Shown here piece by piece: positions 55,911 to 64,000 of a stretch of 64,000 nucleotides of DNA. Position 1 is the first letter of the stretch, and the number at the start of each line of letters is the position of its first letter. Origin of the DNA: Blochmannia endosymbiont of Camponotus (Colobopsis) obliquus (GTDB taxonomy: Bacteria; Pseudomonadota; Gammaproteobacteria; Enterobacterales; Enterobacteriaceae); the NCBI RefSeq assembly GCF_000973545.1, contig NZ_CP010049.1, forward strand, positions 186,001-250,000. Reading direction: 5' to 3'. The position numbers and the translations under genes are program-made. The notes below the pieces were generated by a model. That model was not told where the DNA came from and did no database searches. It saw nothing but the letters and a program-made list of their open reading frames with translations.

Positions 55911-55965
55911 ATTGATAAATAAATTTAAGTTAATTATATAATGAAGACTAAAAAAAGGTTAATTG

Positions 55966-56679
55966 ATGGGACAGAAAGTTCATCCTAATGGGATGCGTTT
56001 AGGTATTATTAGATCTTGGAACTCTACTTGGTATGCGAATAGCAAGGATTTTGCTGAAAATTTATGTGGTGATTTTAAAGTGCGGCAATTTTTATTTAAA
56101 GAATTATCAAAAGCCTTAATATCTCGTATTGTTATTGAGCGTCCTGCTAAAAGTATTCGTGTAACTATTTATACAGCTAGACCTGGTATTGTAATTGGTA
56201 AAAAAGGAGAAGATATTGAAAGGTTACGTAAAATTGTAGCTAATATTTCTGGTGTACCTGCTCAAATTAATATTGCTGAAGTACGTAAACCTGAACTAGA
56301 TGCTAAATTACTAGCTGATAATATTGCGTCTCAATTAGAACGTAGAGTAATGTTTCGTAGAGTTGTAAAAAGAGTTTTGCAAAGTGCTATGCGTTTAGGG
56401 GCTAAAGGGATTAAGGTAGAAATAAGTGGTCGTTTAGGTGGTGTGGAAATTGCACGTACTGAATGGTATCGTGAAGGACGCGTTCCATTACATACGTTGC
56501 GTGCAGATATAGACTATAATATATCTGAAGCATGTACTACTTATGGTGTTATTGGTGTGAAAGTATGGGTTTTCAAGGGTGAGATTTTAGATGGCATGCC
56601 TCTTGTAATTAACCAGCCAAATTCTATTTTACCTCAGTCTAAAAAACATTTATCTCGCAAAAGACGACATGTTAAATAA
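55966..56679 (+). CDS. rpsC: 30S ribosomal protein S3
   Basis: mRNA-entry-site protein with a KH domain. The protein is 237 residues (E. coli 233). It starts [21 protein letters not shown] motif [16 protein letters not shown], then [13 protein letters not shown]. The TTG at 55963 is in frame, but the ATG at 55966 has AAGG at 7-nt spacing. Confidence 0.97.
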   Translation: MGQKVHPNGMRLGIIRSWNSTWYANSKDFAENLCGDFKVRQFLFKELSKALISRIVIERPAKSIRVTIYTARPGIVIGKKGEDIERLRKIVANISGVPAQINIAEVRKPELDAKLLADNIASQLERRVMFRRVVKRVLQSAMRLGAKGIKVEISGRLGGVEIARTEWYREGRVPLHTLRADIDYNISEACTTYGVIGVKVWVFKGEILDGMPLVINQPNSILPQSKKHLSRKRRHVK

Positions 56680-56700
56680 AAATTTACATAGGAATGATAT

Positions 56701-57111
56701 ATGTTACAGCCAAAGCGTACAAAATTTCGTAAAATGCATAAAGGTCGGAATAGAGGTTGTGTTGTTAATGCTTTTGTTGATTTTGGTGAGTTTGGTTTAA
56801 AAGCTATTAGTCGAGGCAGGTTAACTGCTTGTCAAATTGAAGCAGCTAGACGTGCTATAGCTCGTGCTATAAAACGTCAAGGTAAAATTTGGATTAAAAT
56901 TTTTCCAGATAAGCCTATTACTAAAAAACCTTTAGAAGTACGTATGGGCAAGGGTAAAGGTAATGTGGAGTATTGGGTAGCTTTAATCAAGCCTGGAAAG
57001 ATTTTATATGAAATGTCCGGTGTTTCTGAAGAATTAGCACGAGTTGCATTGAGACTTGCATCTTCAAAATTACCTATTAAGACTGCTATTGTAACTAAAA
57101 TGGTTATATAA
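56701..57111 (+). CDS. rplP: 50S ribosomal protein L16
   Basis: Organises the A site and central protuberance. The protein is 136 residues, as in E. coli: [19 protein letters not shown], the [19 protein letters not shown] block and [14 protein letters not shown]. Its stop shares a base with the rpmC start (TAATG). Confidence 0.98.
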   Translation: MLQPKRTKFRKMHKGRNRGCVVNAFVDFGEFGLKAISRGRLTACQIEAARRAIARAIKRQGKIWIKIFPDKPITKKPLEVRMGKGKGNVEYWVALIKPGKILYEMSGVSEELARVALRLASSKLPIKTAIVTKMVI

Positions 57112-57326
57112 TGAAATTACGCAATTTATATGCAAGAAAAAAATCTCAAGAGCTTTATGCTGAAGTGTTAAGTTTGCTAAGTACACAAGTCAATGTTCGT
57201 ATGCAAATAAAAATGGGTCAGACAAATAAGACTCACTTATTAAAACAGATACGTCGTAATATCGCTAGAGTGAAGACTTGTTTAGTTAGTAAAACCAATA
57301 GTAAAATACGGAGTGGTCATGATTGA
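57111..57326 (+). CDS. rpmC: 50S ribosomal protein L29
   Basis: Exit-site protein. The protein is 71 residues (E. coli 63), with the LRMQ-type segment [11 protein letters not shown] and [15 protein letters not shown]. The C-terminal extension runs into rpsQ, overlapping its start by 8 nt. It overlaps the rplP stop by 1 nt. Confidence 0.95.
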   Translation: MKLRNLYARKKSQELYAEVLSLLSTQVNVRMQIKMGQTNKTHLLKQIRRNIARVKTCLVSKTNSKIRSGHD

Positions 57327-57576
57327 TAGAATGAATATCTTGCAAGGTCGAGTAATTAGTGATAGGATGGAAAAATCGATTATTGTGTTAGTTAGTCGAT
57401 TTGTTAAACATCCTATTTATGGAAAGTTTATAAGACGTACGACTAAGTTACATGTACATGATGAAAATAACGAATGTTGTGTTGGAGATGTTGTTGTAAT
57501 TAAGGAATGTCGTCCTTTGTCTAAGACAAAGTCGTGGTCTTTTGTTAAGATTGTGGAAAAAACTATTTTTTCATGA
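57319..57576 (+). CDS. rpsQ: 30S ribosomal protein S17
   Basis: Early 16S-binding protein. The protein is 85 residues (E. coli 84): [39 protein letters not shown] and [10 protein letters not shown]. The ATG at 57319 follows GGAG (57310-57313) and overlaps the rpmC stop. Last gene of the S10 operon. Confidence 0.97.
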   Translation: MIDRMNILQGRVISDRMEKSIIVLVSRFVKHPIYGKFIRRTTKLHVHDENNECCVGDVVVIKECRPLSKTKSWSFVKIVEKTIFS

Positions 57577-57650
57577 TGGTTATTGTGTTTTTAATTATAT
57601 TTAGAGTTGTTTATTTTTATATAATGTAACAGACAAAGTGGTGTGTTATT

Positions 57651-58022
57651 ATGATTCAGGAACAAAGCGTATTGAATGTCGCTGATAATTCTGGAGCACG
57701 TTTTGTAATGTGTATTAAAGTTTTAGGTGGTTCTCGTCGTCGATATGCAGGTATTGGTGATATAATTAAGATTGCAGTTAAAGAGGCTATTCCTAGAAGT
57801 AAGGTAAAGAAAGGTGATGTTTTAAAAGCGGTGGTAGTACGTACTAAAAAAGGCTTAAGACGTTTAGATGGTTCTGTAATACGATTTGATAGTAATGCTT
57901 GTGTTTTGTTGCATAATGTTAATGAGCAACCGATTGGGACACGTATTTTTGGTCCGGTGACTAGAGAATTACGGAATGAAAAATTTATGAAAATTATTTC
58001 TTTAGCTTTAGAGGTTCTTTAA
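57651..58022 (+). CDS. rplN: 50S ribosomal protein L14
   Basis: Interface protein, first gene of the spc operon. The protein is 123 residues, as in E. coli: [35 protein letters not shown] and [13 protein letters not shown]. The 74-nt gap after rpsQ may hold the spc promoter. Confidence 0.98.
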   Translation: MIQEQSVLNVADNSGARFVMCIKVLGGSRRRYAGIGDIIKIAVKEAIPRSKVKKGDVLKAVVVRTKKGLRRLDGSVIRFDSNACVLLHNVNEQPIGTRIFGPVTRELRNEKFMKIISLALEVL

Positions 58023-58088
58023 GTGTAATTTATAGTTAAATATATAAAATGTAGGATAAAGTATTTTGTGATAGGATGGGTGAGTGTT

Positions 58089-58403
58089 ATGTCAGCAAAA
58101 ATTCATAGTGGAGATGAAGTTATTGTTATCAGGGGATCGAATAAAGGAAAACGTGGTAAGGTAAAACGAGTTTTTTCATCAGGTAAGGTTATAATTGAGG
58201 GTTTAAATTTAGTAAAAAAACATCAAAAACCAGTGCCATCTGTAAAAAAACCAGGTGGTATTTTTGAGGAAGAAGCAGCCATTAATATAGCTAATGTTGC
58301 TATTTTTAATGTTATTACTAATAAGTCGGATAAAGTTCTTTTGAAAATGGAAAACAATAGAAAGGTCCGTGTTTTTAGGTCTACTGGTAAAAATATTGGA
58401 TAA
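58089..58403 (+). CDS. rplX: 50S ribosomal protein L24
   Basis: Assembly initiator near the exit tunnel, with a KOW motif ([19 protein letters not shown]). [11 protein letters not shown] and [13 protein letters not shown] also match. The 104 residues from the ATG at 58089 equal E. coli; the longer frame upstream is not conserved. Confidence 0.97.
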   Translation: MSAKIHSGDEVIVIRGSNKGKRGKVKRVFSSGKVIIEGLNLVKKHQKPVPSVKKPGGIFEEEAAINIANVAIFNVITNKSDKVLLKMENNRKVRVFRSTGKNIG

Positions 58404-58427
58404 AATAATTTAGTTAGAGTGTGTTGA

Positions 58428-58967
58428 ATGTTAAATTTGTTTGATTATTATAAAACTAGTGTTGTGCCTAAATTAATGAGTCAATTTAGTTATTCTTCTA
58501 TCATGCAGGTTCCTCGTATTAATAAAGTTACGCTTAATATGGGTGTAGGTGAAACGGCTACTAATAAAAAAAAATTAGACGGTGCTATAATGGATTTGAC
58601 ATTAATTTCAGGTCAAAAACCTCTTATTACCAGAGCGCGTAAATCGATTGCTAGCTTTAAAATTCGTCAGGGTTCTTCTATTGGATGTAAAACAACAATA
58701 CGTGGTGATCGTATGTGGGATTTTTTAAAAAGATTGATTTATATTGCTATACCCCGTATTAGAGATTTTCGTGGTTTATCTATTAAGTCATTTGATGGTC
58801 GTGGTAATTATAGTTTTGGCGTACGTGAGCAAATTATTTTTCCAGAAGTTGATTATGATAAAATTGATCGAATTCGTGGTATGGATGTTACTATTACTAC
58901 TACAGCAAAATTTGATCATGAAAGTCATGCTTTATTAGCTGCGTTTGGTTTTCCATTTCGAAAATAA
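58428..58967 (+). CDS. rplE: 50S ribosomal protein L5
   Basis: Binds 5S rRNA in the central protuberance. The protein is 179 residues, as in E. coli: [49 protein letters not shown] and the terminal [11 protein letters not shown]. Confidence 0.98.
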   Translation: MLNLFDYYKTSVVPKLMSQFSYSSIMQVPRINKVTLNMGVGETATNKKKLDGAIMDLTLISGQKPLITRARKSIASFKIRQGSSIGCKTTIRGDRMWDFLKRLIYIAIPRIRDFRGLSIKSFDGRGNYSFGVREQIIFPEVDYDKIDRIRGMDVTITTTAKFDHESHALLAAFGFPFRK

Positions 58968-59003
58968 AATTATATTAATATTCTAATTATAACGGAGATA
59001 TTA

Positions 59004-59309
59004 GTGGCAAAACAATCAATGAAAGCTCGTGAATTAAAACGAGTTAAATTAACCAAGAAGTTTTTTGCTAAACGAGTAAAGTTAAAAAATATTATTTTGA
59101 ATACTAATGTATCACATGATACGAGATGGAATGCAATTTTAAAATTACAAGGTTTTCCTCGTGATTCTAGTCCATCTCGTCAACGTAATCGCTGTAGATT
59201 AACAGGGAGGCCTCATTCTTTTTTAAGAAAATTTGGTTTAAGTAGGATTAAAGTACGGGAAGCTGCTATGCGTGGAGAGATACCTGGTTTAAGAAAGGCT
59301 AGTTGGTAG
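59004..59309 (+). CDS. rpsN: 30S ribosomal protein S14
   Basis: 30S head protein. The protein is 101 residues, as in E. coli, of the zinc-free long type: [22 protein letters not shown]-like [20 protein letters not shown] and [14 protein letters not shown]. Start codon GTG with GGAG-type sequence (CGGAG) about 10 nt upstream. Confidence 0.98.
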   Translation: MAKQSMKARELKRVKLTKKFFAKRVKLKNIILNTNVSHDTRWNAILKLQGFPRDSSPSRQRNRCRLTGRPHSFLRKFGLSRIKVREAAMRGEIPGLRKASW

Positions 59310-59355
59310 TTAGGTAGATATGATTTATGTATAAAATTTAGGAGTATATAGAGAA

Positions 59356-59748
59356 ATGAGCATGCAGGATCCTATTGCAGATATGTTAAGTTGTATACGT
59401 AATGGTCAACTAGCAAATAAAAGTACAATAAAAATGCCATCTTCTAAAATAAAAGTAGCTATATCCTGCTTATTAATGCAAGAAGGTTATATATCTGGAT
59501 ATAAAGTAATAAATAATATTAAACCTATTTTGATATTAACATTGAAATATTTTAATAGTAAGCCAGTTGTAGAGTTTATTCAGCGAATTAGCCGTCCAGG
59601 TTTACGTGTTTATAGAAAAAAAAATTCTTTACCAAAAGTTATGTCAGGTATGGGTATTGCTATTATTTCTACTTCTAGAGGGGTAGTTACCGATAAAATG
59701 GCTCGTCGATTTGGTCTTGGTGGCGAAATTATTTGTTATGTATCTTGA
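59356..59748 (+). CDS. rpsH: 30S ribosomal protein S8
   Basis: Central-domain 16S-binding protein; in E. coli also the spc operon repressor. The protein is 130 residues, as in E. coli: [36 protein letters not shown] and [26 protein letters not shown]. Confidence 0.98.
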   Translation: MSMQDPIADMLSCIRNGQLANKSTIKMPSSKIKVAISCLLMQEGYISGYKVINNIKPILILTLKYFNSKPVVEFIQRISRPGLRVYRKKNSLPKVMSGMGIAIISTSRGVVTDKMARRFGLGGEIICYVS

Positions 59749-59773
59749 GGAATTAATTATACGGAGTGTAGGG

Positions 59774-60310
59774 ATGGTAGTTCGTATTACTAAGGCATCT
59801 ATTTTTATTCCTGATAATGTATTGGTAACAATTCATGGTAAATACATTACAATTAATGGTAGTTATGGTTATTTAACTCAAATAATTCATGATTCTTTAA
59901 GAATTGAGCGAAACAGTAATCATCTTATCGTTGTTTCTTGTAATTCTCAAATGAAAAATAAATCAATGATAGGTACGTTTCGTTCATTGTTAAATAACAT
60001 GATAATTGGGGTAAGCCAACAATTTTTTAAAAAATTGCAATTAGTAGGTGTTGGTTATCGAGTAGTAGTTGAACAAAGTAAATTGATTTTATCAATAGGT
60101 TTTTCTCATTCTGTCAGTTTTATATTACCTATGGGTATTATTGCAGAATGTTCAAATCAAAATGAAATTTTATTAAAAGGTATTAACAAGCAATTAGTCG
60201 GTCAAGTATCAGCAAATTTACGTGCATTGCGTCCCCCGGAACCCTTTAAAGGTAAAGGAATTCGTTATGAAAATGAAATTATATATACTAAAGAAACTAA
60301 AAAGAGGTAA
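59774..60310 (+). CDS. rplF: 50S ribosomal protein L6
   Basis: Near the sarcin-ricin loop. The protein is 178 residues (E. coli 177), with KKLQLVGVGYRV, LSIGFSHSV and PEPFKGKGIRYENE. It is the most diverged ribosomal protein in the cluster over its first half. The ATG at 59774 follows GGAG (59763-59766); the frame upstream lies within rpsH in another phase and is not coding. Confidence 0.96.
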   Translation: MVVRITKASIFIPDNVLVTIHGKYITINGSYGYLTQIIHDSLRIERNSNHLIVVSCNSQMKNKSMIGTFRSLLNNMIIGVSQQFFKKLQLVGVGYRVVVEQSKLILSIGFSHSVSFILPMGIIAECSNQNEILLKGINKQLVGQVSANLRALRPPEPFKGKGIRYENEIIYTKETKKR

Positions 60311-60352
60311 TTTTTTAAAGTAACGCGTTGTAGATGAGGTTGTAAAATATAT

Positions 60353-60712
60353 ATGATCAGTATTAATAAAAGGGATTTGCGTTTACGTCGAGCAACAAGT
60401 CTACGTATGAAATTACGCAAATATAGTGTTGTTCGTCTTGTCGTGCATCGTACTTCAAGACATATTTATGCTCAAGTAATTGATAATGATTTTGTTGTAT
60501 TAGCTTCTGCATCTACATTAGAAAAGTTTGTTAGACAAGAACTACGTATTACTGGTAATAAGAATGCTGCCGCTTGGATAGGTAAGATTATTGCTGAACG
60601 TGCGATAAAAAAAGGTGTTAAAAAATTATCGTTTGATAGATCTGGCTTTAAATACCATGGGCGTGTACAAGCATTAGCGGAAGCTGCTCGTAAAGTGGGG
60701 TTATGTTTTTAA
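60353..60712 (+). CDS. rplR: 50S ribosomal protein L18
   Basis: 5S rRNA-binding protein. The protein is 119 residues (E. coli 117): [31 protein letters not shown]-like [26 protein letters not shown] at 60353 with TGAGG rather far upstream. Confidence 0.97.
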   Translation: MISINKRDLRLRRATSLRMKLRKYSVVRLVVHRTSRHIYAQVIDNDFVVLASASTLEKFVRQELRITGNKNAAAWIGKIIAERAIKKGVKKLSFDRSGFKYHGRVQALAEAARKVGLCF

Positions 60713-60761
60713 AATATAAATATATCGTGAAATTATTATATATTAGGAGTAAAGTTGTTGT

Positions 60762-61289
60762 ATGGTGTCTCGTGTTGAAAAACAGTCTTTTGAATTACAG
60801 GAAAAATTAATTGCAGTAAATCGTGTATCTAAAACTGTCAAAGGCGGGCGTGTTTTTAGTTTTACTGCATTAACTGTTGTTGGTGATAATCATGGACGTG
60901 TTGGTTTTGGGTATGGTAAAGCACGTGAAGTTCCTTCAGCTATTCAAAAATCTATGGAAAAAGCTCGTCGCAATATGATTAGTATTGTATTGAATAGTGG
61001 GACTTTACAACATGTTATTAGGGGAGTTCATACGGGTTCTCATGTATTTATTAAGCCAGCTTCTGAAGGTACAGGGATTATTGCCGGTGGTGCTATGCGT
61101 GCTATTTTAGAAGTAGCAGGTGTTCATAATGTTTTAGCTAAAACTTATGGGTCAACCAATCCAATTAATGTAGTGCGAGCTACTATGAATGCTCTTATTA
61201 ATATGAGATCACCTGAGACTATTGCTGCTAAACGTGGTAAATCTATTGAAGATATCATTGGAAAAATTCATGTTAAAAAAGAACATTAA
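60762..61289 (+). CDS. rpsE: 30S ribosomal protein S5
   Basis: Decoding-fidelity protein. The protein is 175 residues (E. coli 167): [52 protein letters not shown] and [10 protein letters not shown]. The C-terminal tail IHVKKEH extends the protein so that it overlaps the rpmD start by 20 nt. Confidence 0.97.
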   Translation: MVSRVEKQSFELQEKLIAVNRVSKTVKGGRVFSFTALTVVGDNHGRVGFGYGKAREVPSAIQKSMEKARRNMISIVLNSGTLQHVIRGVHTGSHVFIKPASEGTGIIAGGAMRAILEVAGVHNVLAKTYGSTNPINVVRATMNALINMRSPETIAAKRGKSIEDIIGKIHVKKEH

Positions 61290-61452
61290 AATTACTCAGA
61301 TTCGCAGTTCTATTGGACGACTTGCAAAACACAAAGCTACTTTGGTAGGTTTAGGTTTACGTAGAATTGGCCATACCGTGGAATGTGTTGATAGTCCAGA
61401 AATTCGTGGTATGATTAAATCGATATCTTATATGCTTAAGGTTATAAAATGA
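61270..61452 (+). CDS. rpmD: 50S ribosomal protein L30
   Basis: Small 50S protein of 60 residues (E. coli 59): [32 protein letters not shown] and [14 protein letters not shown]. The ATG at 61270 lies inside the end of rpsE, implying translational coupling. Its stop overlaps the rplO ATG (ATGA). Confidence 0.97.
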   Translation: MLKKNIKITQIRSSIGRLAKHKATLVGLGLRRIGHTVECVDSPEIRGMIKSISYMLKVIK

Positions 61453-61889
61453 AGATGAAAATGAACACTTTGGTTCCAATTAAAGGATCAAAATGTACAG
61501 CTAAGCGTTTGGGAAGAGGCATTGGTTCGGGATTAGGTAAAACTTGTGGACGAGGGCATAAGGGTCAAAAATCTCGTTCTGGAGGTGGAGTTCGTCTTGG
61601 TTTTGAAGGTGGACAAACTCCATTATACCGTCGTGTGCCAAAATTTGGTTTTACATCACGTAAAAATTTACATAGTTCAGAGGTTCGTTTATCAGATTTA
61701 TCAAATATTAAAGCTAATTTAATAACTTTAGATATATTAAAAATGTATAATATTATTAAAAAAAACGTTAGTTTTGTTAAAGTTATATTATTTGGCACAA
61801 TAGATCGTGCTATTGTTTTACGGGGATTGCATGTTAGTAAAGGTGCTTATTCTATTATTAAAGCTTTTGGCGGCAAAATAGAGGAATAA
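61449..61889 (+). CDS. rplO: 50S ribosomal protein L15
   Basis: Late-assembly 50S protein. The protein is 146 residues (E. coli 144): [45 protein letters not shown] and a terminal FGGKIEE. It starts at 61449 in an ATGA overlap; the ATGs at 61455 and 61461 are also in frame. Confidence 0.97.
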   Translation: MKMKMNTLVPIKGSKCTAKRLGRGIGSGLGKTCGRGHKGQKSRSGGGVRLGFEGGQTPLYRRVPKFGFTSRKNLHSSEVRLSDLSNIKANLITLDILKMYNIIKKNVSFVKVILFGTIDRAIVLRGLHVSKGAYSIIKAFGGKIEE

Positions 61890-61897
61890 GTAAATAA

Positions 61898-63238
61898 ATG
61901 TCTAGACAATCACAATCAGATTTATCTTTTCGAAGCATTAAGGGTGGTTTAGGTGAATTGAAACAAAGAATTTTTTTTGTTATTGGAGCTTTGATAGTTT
62001 TCCGCATTGGTTCATTTATTCCAATACCTGGTATTAATACTAGTGTTATTACTCAATTGTTAGAACAACAACGCGGTACCATTATTGAAATGTTCAATGT
62101 GTTTTCAGGTGGTGCTCTTAGTCGGGCTTCAATTTTTACTTTGGGAATTATGCCGTATATTTCATCATCAATTATTATTCAATTGTTAACTGTAGTACAT
62201 CCAAGATTAGCGGAATTAAAAAAAGAAGGTGAAGATGGAAGACGTAAAATTAATCGATATACTAGATATGGTACGTTATTTTTATCTTTTTTTCAATCAA
62301 TTGGAATTGCAACTGGGTTATCTAATATGCCAGGTATGCAAGGATTAATAGTTCATCCTTGCTTTTCCTTTTACTTTGTTGCAGTAATCAGTTTAGTTTG
62401 TGGAACAATGTTTTTAATGTGGTTGGGTGAACAAATTACTAATAGAGGTATAGGCAATGGTATTTCTATGATTATTTTTTCAGGTATTGTTGCTGGTTTA
62501 CCTGCAGCTGTAGGGCAATTAATTGAAGAAACAAGACAAGGAGATTTACATTTTTTTTTGTTAGTTTTAATTTTGTTTATAGTGTTTATAGTGACATTTT
62601 TTGTAGTGTTTATGGAGCGAGGTCAGCGTCGTATAATTGTTAATTATGCTAAACGTCGTCAACACGGTTATCGTACTTATTCGTCACAAAATACACACTT
62701 ACCTTTAAAAATCAATATGGCTGGAGTCATTCCTGCGATTTTTGCTTCTAGTATTATTTTGTTTCCTGCTACTATTTCTTCCTGGTTTGGTGCTAGTAGT
62801 AGTTGTAATTGGTTAGTATCAATTACCTTATATTTACAACCCGGACAGCCATTGTATATGTTTTTTTATGCTGTAGCAATTGTGTTTTTTTGTTTTTTTT
62901 ATACTTCATTAGTTTTTAATCCACGTGAAACTGCTGATAATTTAAAAAAATCTGGTGCTTTTATACCAGGAATACGCCCTGGAGAACAAACAGCGAAGTA
63001 TATTGATAAAGTTATGGTTAGGCTAACTTTAGTTGGATCGCTCTACATTACTTTTATTTGTTTGATACCAGAATTTATGCGTATTGCAATGCATGTTCCA
63101 TTTTATTTTGGAGGTACGTCTTTATTAATTGTTGTTGTAGTAATTATGGATTTTATGAATCAAATTCAAACTTTAATGATGTCTAGTCAATATGAATCAG
63201 TGTTAAAGAAAGCTAACTTAAAAGGTCATGATTATTAG
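61898..63238 (+). CDS. secY: Protein translocase subunit SecY
   Basis: Channel subunit of the SecYEG translocon. The protein is 446 residues (E. coli 443) with the expected ten hydrophobic spans; plug-region [24 protein letters not shown], the cytosolic loop [14 protein letters not shown], and [25 protein letters not shown] near the C5 loop. Its client proteins here include BamD and, probably, NlpD. It ends LKGHDY, shorter in tail but similar to E. coli. Confidence 0.98.
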   Translation: MSRQSQSDLSFRSIKGGLGELKQRIFFVIGALIVFRIGSFIPIPGINTSVITQLLEQQRGTIIEMFNVFSGGALSRASIFTLGIMPYISSSIIIQLLTVVHPRLAELKKEGEDGRRKINRYTRYGTLFLSFFQSIGIATGLSNMPGMQGLIVHPCFSFYFVAVISLVCGTMFLMWLGEQITNRGIGNGISMIIFSGIVAGLPAAVGQLIEETRQGDLHFFLLVLILFIVFIVTFFVVFMERGQRRIIVNYAKRRQHGYRTYSSQNTHLPLKINMAGVIPAIFASSIILFPATISSWFGASSSCNWLVSITLYLQPGQPLYMFFYAVAIVFFCFFYTSLVFNPRETADNLKKSGAFIPGIRPGEQTAKYIDKVMVRLTLVGSLYITFICLIPEFMRIAMHVPFYFGGTSLLIVVVVIMDFMNQIQTLMMSSQYESVLKKANLKGHDY

Positions 63239-63282
63239 ATTGTGATAGAATTATGTTGTTGTTGTGTTTTTTTTGAGGTGAT

Positions 63283-63399
63283 ATGAAAGTACGAGCTTCA
63301 GTAAAGAAGTTATGTCGTAACTGCAGAATGTTGAAGCGTCATGGTGTGATTCGTGTTGTTTGTCGTTCTGAGCCAAGACATAAACAACGTCAGGGTTAA
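63283..63399 (+). CDS. rpmJ: 50S ribosomal protein L36
   Basis: 38-residue zinc-ribbon protein, the same length as in E. coli: [22 protein letters not shown] and EPRHKQRQG. The four zinc ligands (C11, C14, C27, H33) are present, so it is the zinc-binding form. TTGAGGTG lies upstream of the ATG. Last gene of the spc operon. Confidence 0.97.
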   Translation: MKVRASVKKLCRNCRMLKRHGVIRVVCRSEPRHKQRQG

Positions 63400-63519
63400 T
63401 AATTAATTAGTTTATATTTTCATTTAAGGATGCGTGATGTTTTATTTTTTTAGATAGTTAACGGGTATTTTTTAATAATAATAATAACAATTATACTATA
63501 TTTTATTGGAGTAGAATAA

Positions 63520-63876
63520 GTGGTACGAATAGCAGGCATAAACATTCCTGATCATAAACATGTAATTATTGCTTTAATATCAATTTATGGTATAGGACGA
63601 TCTCGATCACGTTCTATTTGTTCAGCTACAGGTATTCCTGAATATACTAAATTAAATATGTTGTCGGATCATCAAATTGATATGATTCGTGATGCTGTTG
63701 CTAAATATATCATAGAAGGTGATTTACGTCGTGAAGTTACTTTAAATATTAAACGTTTAATAGATTTGGGTACTTATCGAGGGTTACGTCATAGACGTGG
63801 TCTCCCTGTTCGTGGACAGAGAACTAGAACTAATGCGCGTACTTGTAAAAGACCACGTAAGATTGTTGATAAATAA
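63520..63876 (+). CDS. rpsM: 30S ribosomal protein S13
   Basis: 30S head protein contacting the P-site tRNA; first gene of the alpha operon. The protein is 118 residues, as in E. coli: [40 protein letters not shown] and [17 protein letters not shown]. Start codon GTG with GGAG about 10 nt upstream. The 120-nt gap after rpmJ may hold the alpha promoter or leader. Confidence 0.98.
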   Translation: MVRIAGINIPDHKHVIIALISIYGIGRSRSRSICSATGIPEYTKLNMLSDHQIDMIRDAVAKYIIEGDLRREVTLNIKRLIDLGTYRGLRHRRGLPVRGQRTRTNARTCKRPRKIVDK

Positions 63877-63896
63877 TTAATAATGAGTATTAAAGT

Positions 63897-64000
63897 ATGG
63901 TTAAATCACCTAATACTCGCATACGCAAGCGGGTTAAAAGACAAATTTTAGATGGTATAGTTCATATACATGCATCTTTTAATAATACTATTGTGACAGT
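63897..64000 (+). CDS. rpsK: 30S ribosomal protein S11 (partial, cut by window end)
   Basis: The first 34 codons ([26 protein letters not shown]) match the S11 N-terminus. The gene runs off the right edge. ATG at 63897, 20 nt after the rpsM stop, second gene of the alpha operon as in E. coli. Confidence 0.95.
   Translation, partial: MVKSPNTRIRKRVKRQILDGIVHIHASFNNTIVT

Overview
The window is a very AT-rich stretch of a reduced gammaproteobacterial (Enterobacterales-type) chromosome. It has 61 recognisable protein genes and six tRNA genes, all with close Escherichia coli counterparts. I see no mobile elements, phage genes, CRISPR arrays or hypothetical gene families. Long gene-free spacers sit where an E. 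coli-like ancestor had genes. The + strand is T- and G-rich and carries nearly all genes; only folK, dksA, pheA and bamD are on the minus strand. Many genes start with GTG or TTG. This is the picture of an obligate insect endosymbiont. Gene content and order (complete sulfate assimilation, pyruvate dehydrogenase, peptidoglycan genes) point most to the Candidatus Blochmannia ant-symbiont lineage, but that assignment is inference.

Layout: 1-2070 is gene-free apart from long palindromes. 2071-7614 encodes pyruvate dehydrogenase (aceE, aceF with a single lipoyl domain, lpd). Next come folK and dksA (minus strand), mrcB and erpA. At 14444-17506 lie pyrG and eno, then the whole assimilatory sulfate pathway cysJIH-cysG-cysDNC (17820-26918), ftsB, ispD, ispF and nlpD. 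From 30801: alaS, csrA, tRNA-Ser and tRNA-Arg, ffh, rpsP-rimM-trmD-rplS, aroF-tyrA, pheA, bamD, rluD, clpB. After a gene-free gap: murB, a shortened birA, the tRNA cluster Thr-Tyr-Gly-Thr, and bfr. From 52360 to the end run the S10, spc and start of the alpha ribosomal operons, with secY; rpsK is cut by the window edge.

The most interesting point is aromatic amino-acid synthesis. TyrA keeps its chorismate mutase half, but its dehydrogenase half has lost the glycine-rich NAD loop and the catalytic histidine. The adjacent PheA has lost both its own mutase domain and its ACT feedback domain, leaving a bare prephenate dehydratase. The two damaged bifunctional enzymes together appear to form one unregulated route from chorismate to phenylpyruvate. 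Other departures from the families are an Ffh whose DTAGR GTPase motif reads DTVGC, a bacterioferritin whose haem-ligand Met52 is Lys, an AceF with DHRxxNG in place of DHRxxDG, a BirA without its DNA-binding domain, and G8-G9 tracts inside three essential genes.

Two gene junctions, clpB|murB and thrT|bfr, fall where E. coli has rRNA operons and tuf genes respectively. This suggests ancient recombination at repeats that have since been lost from these sites.
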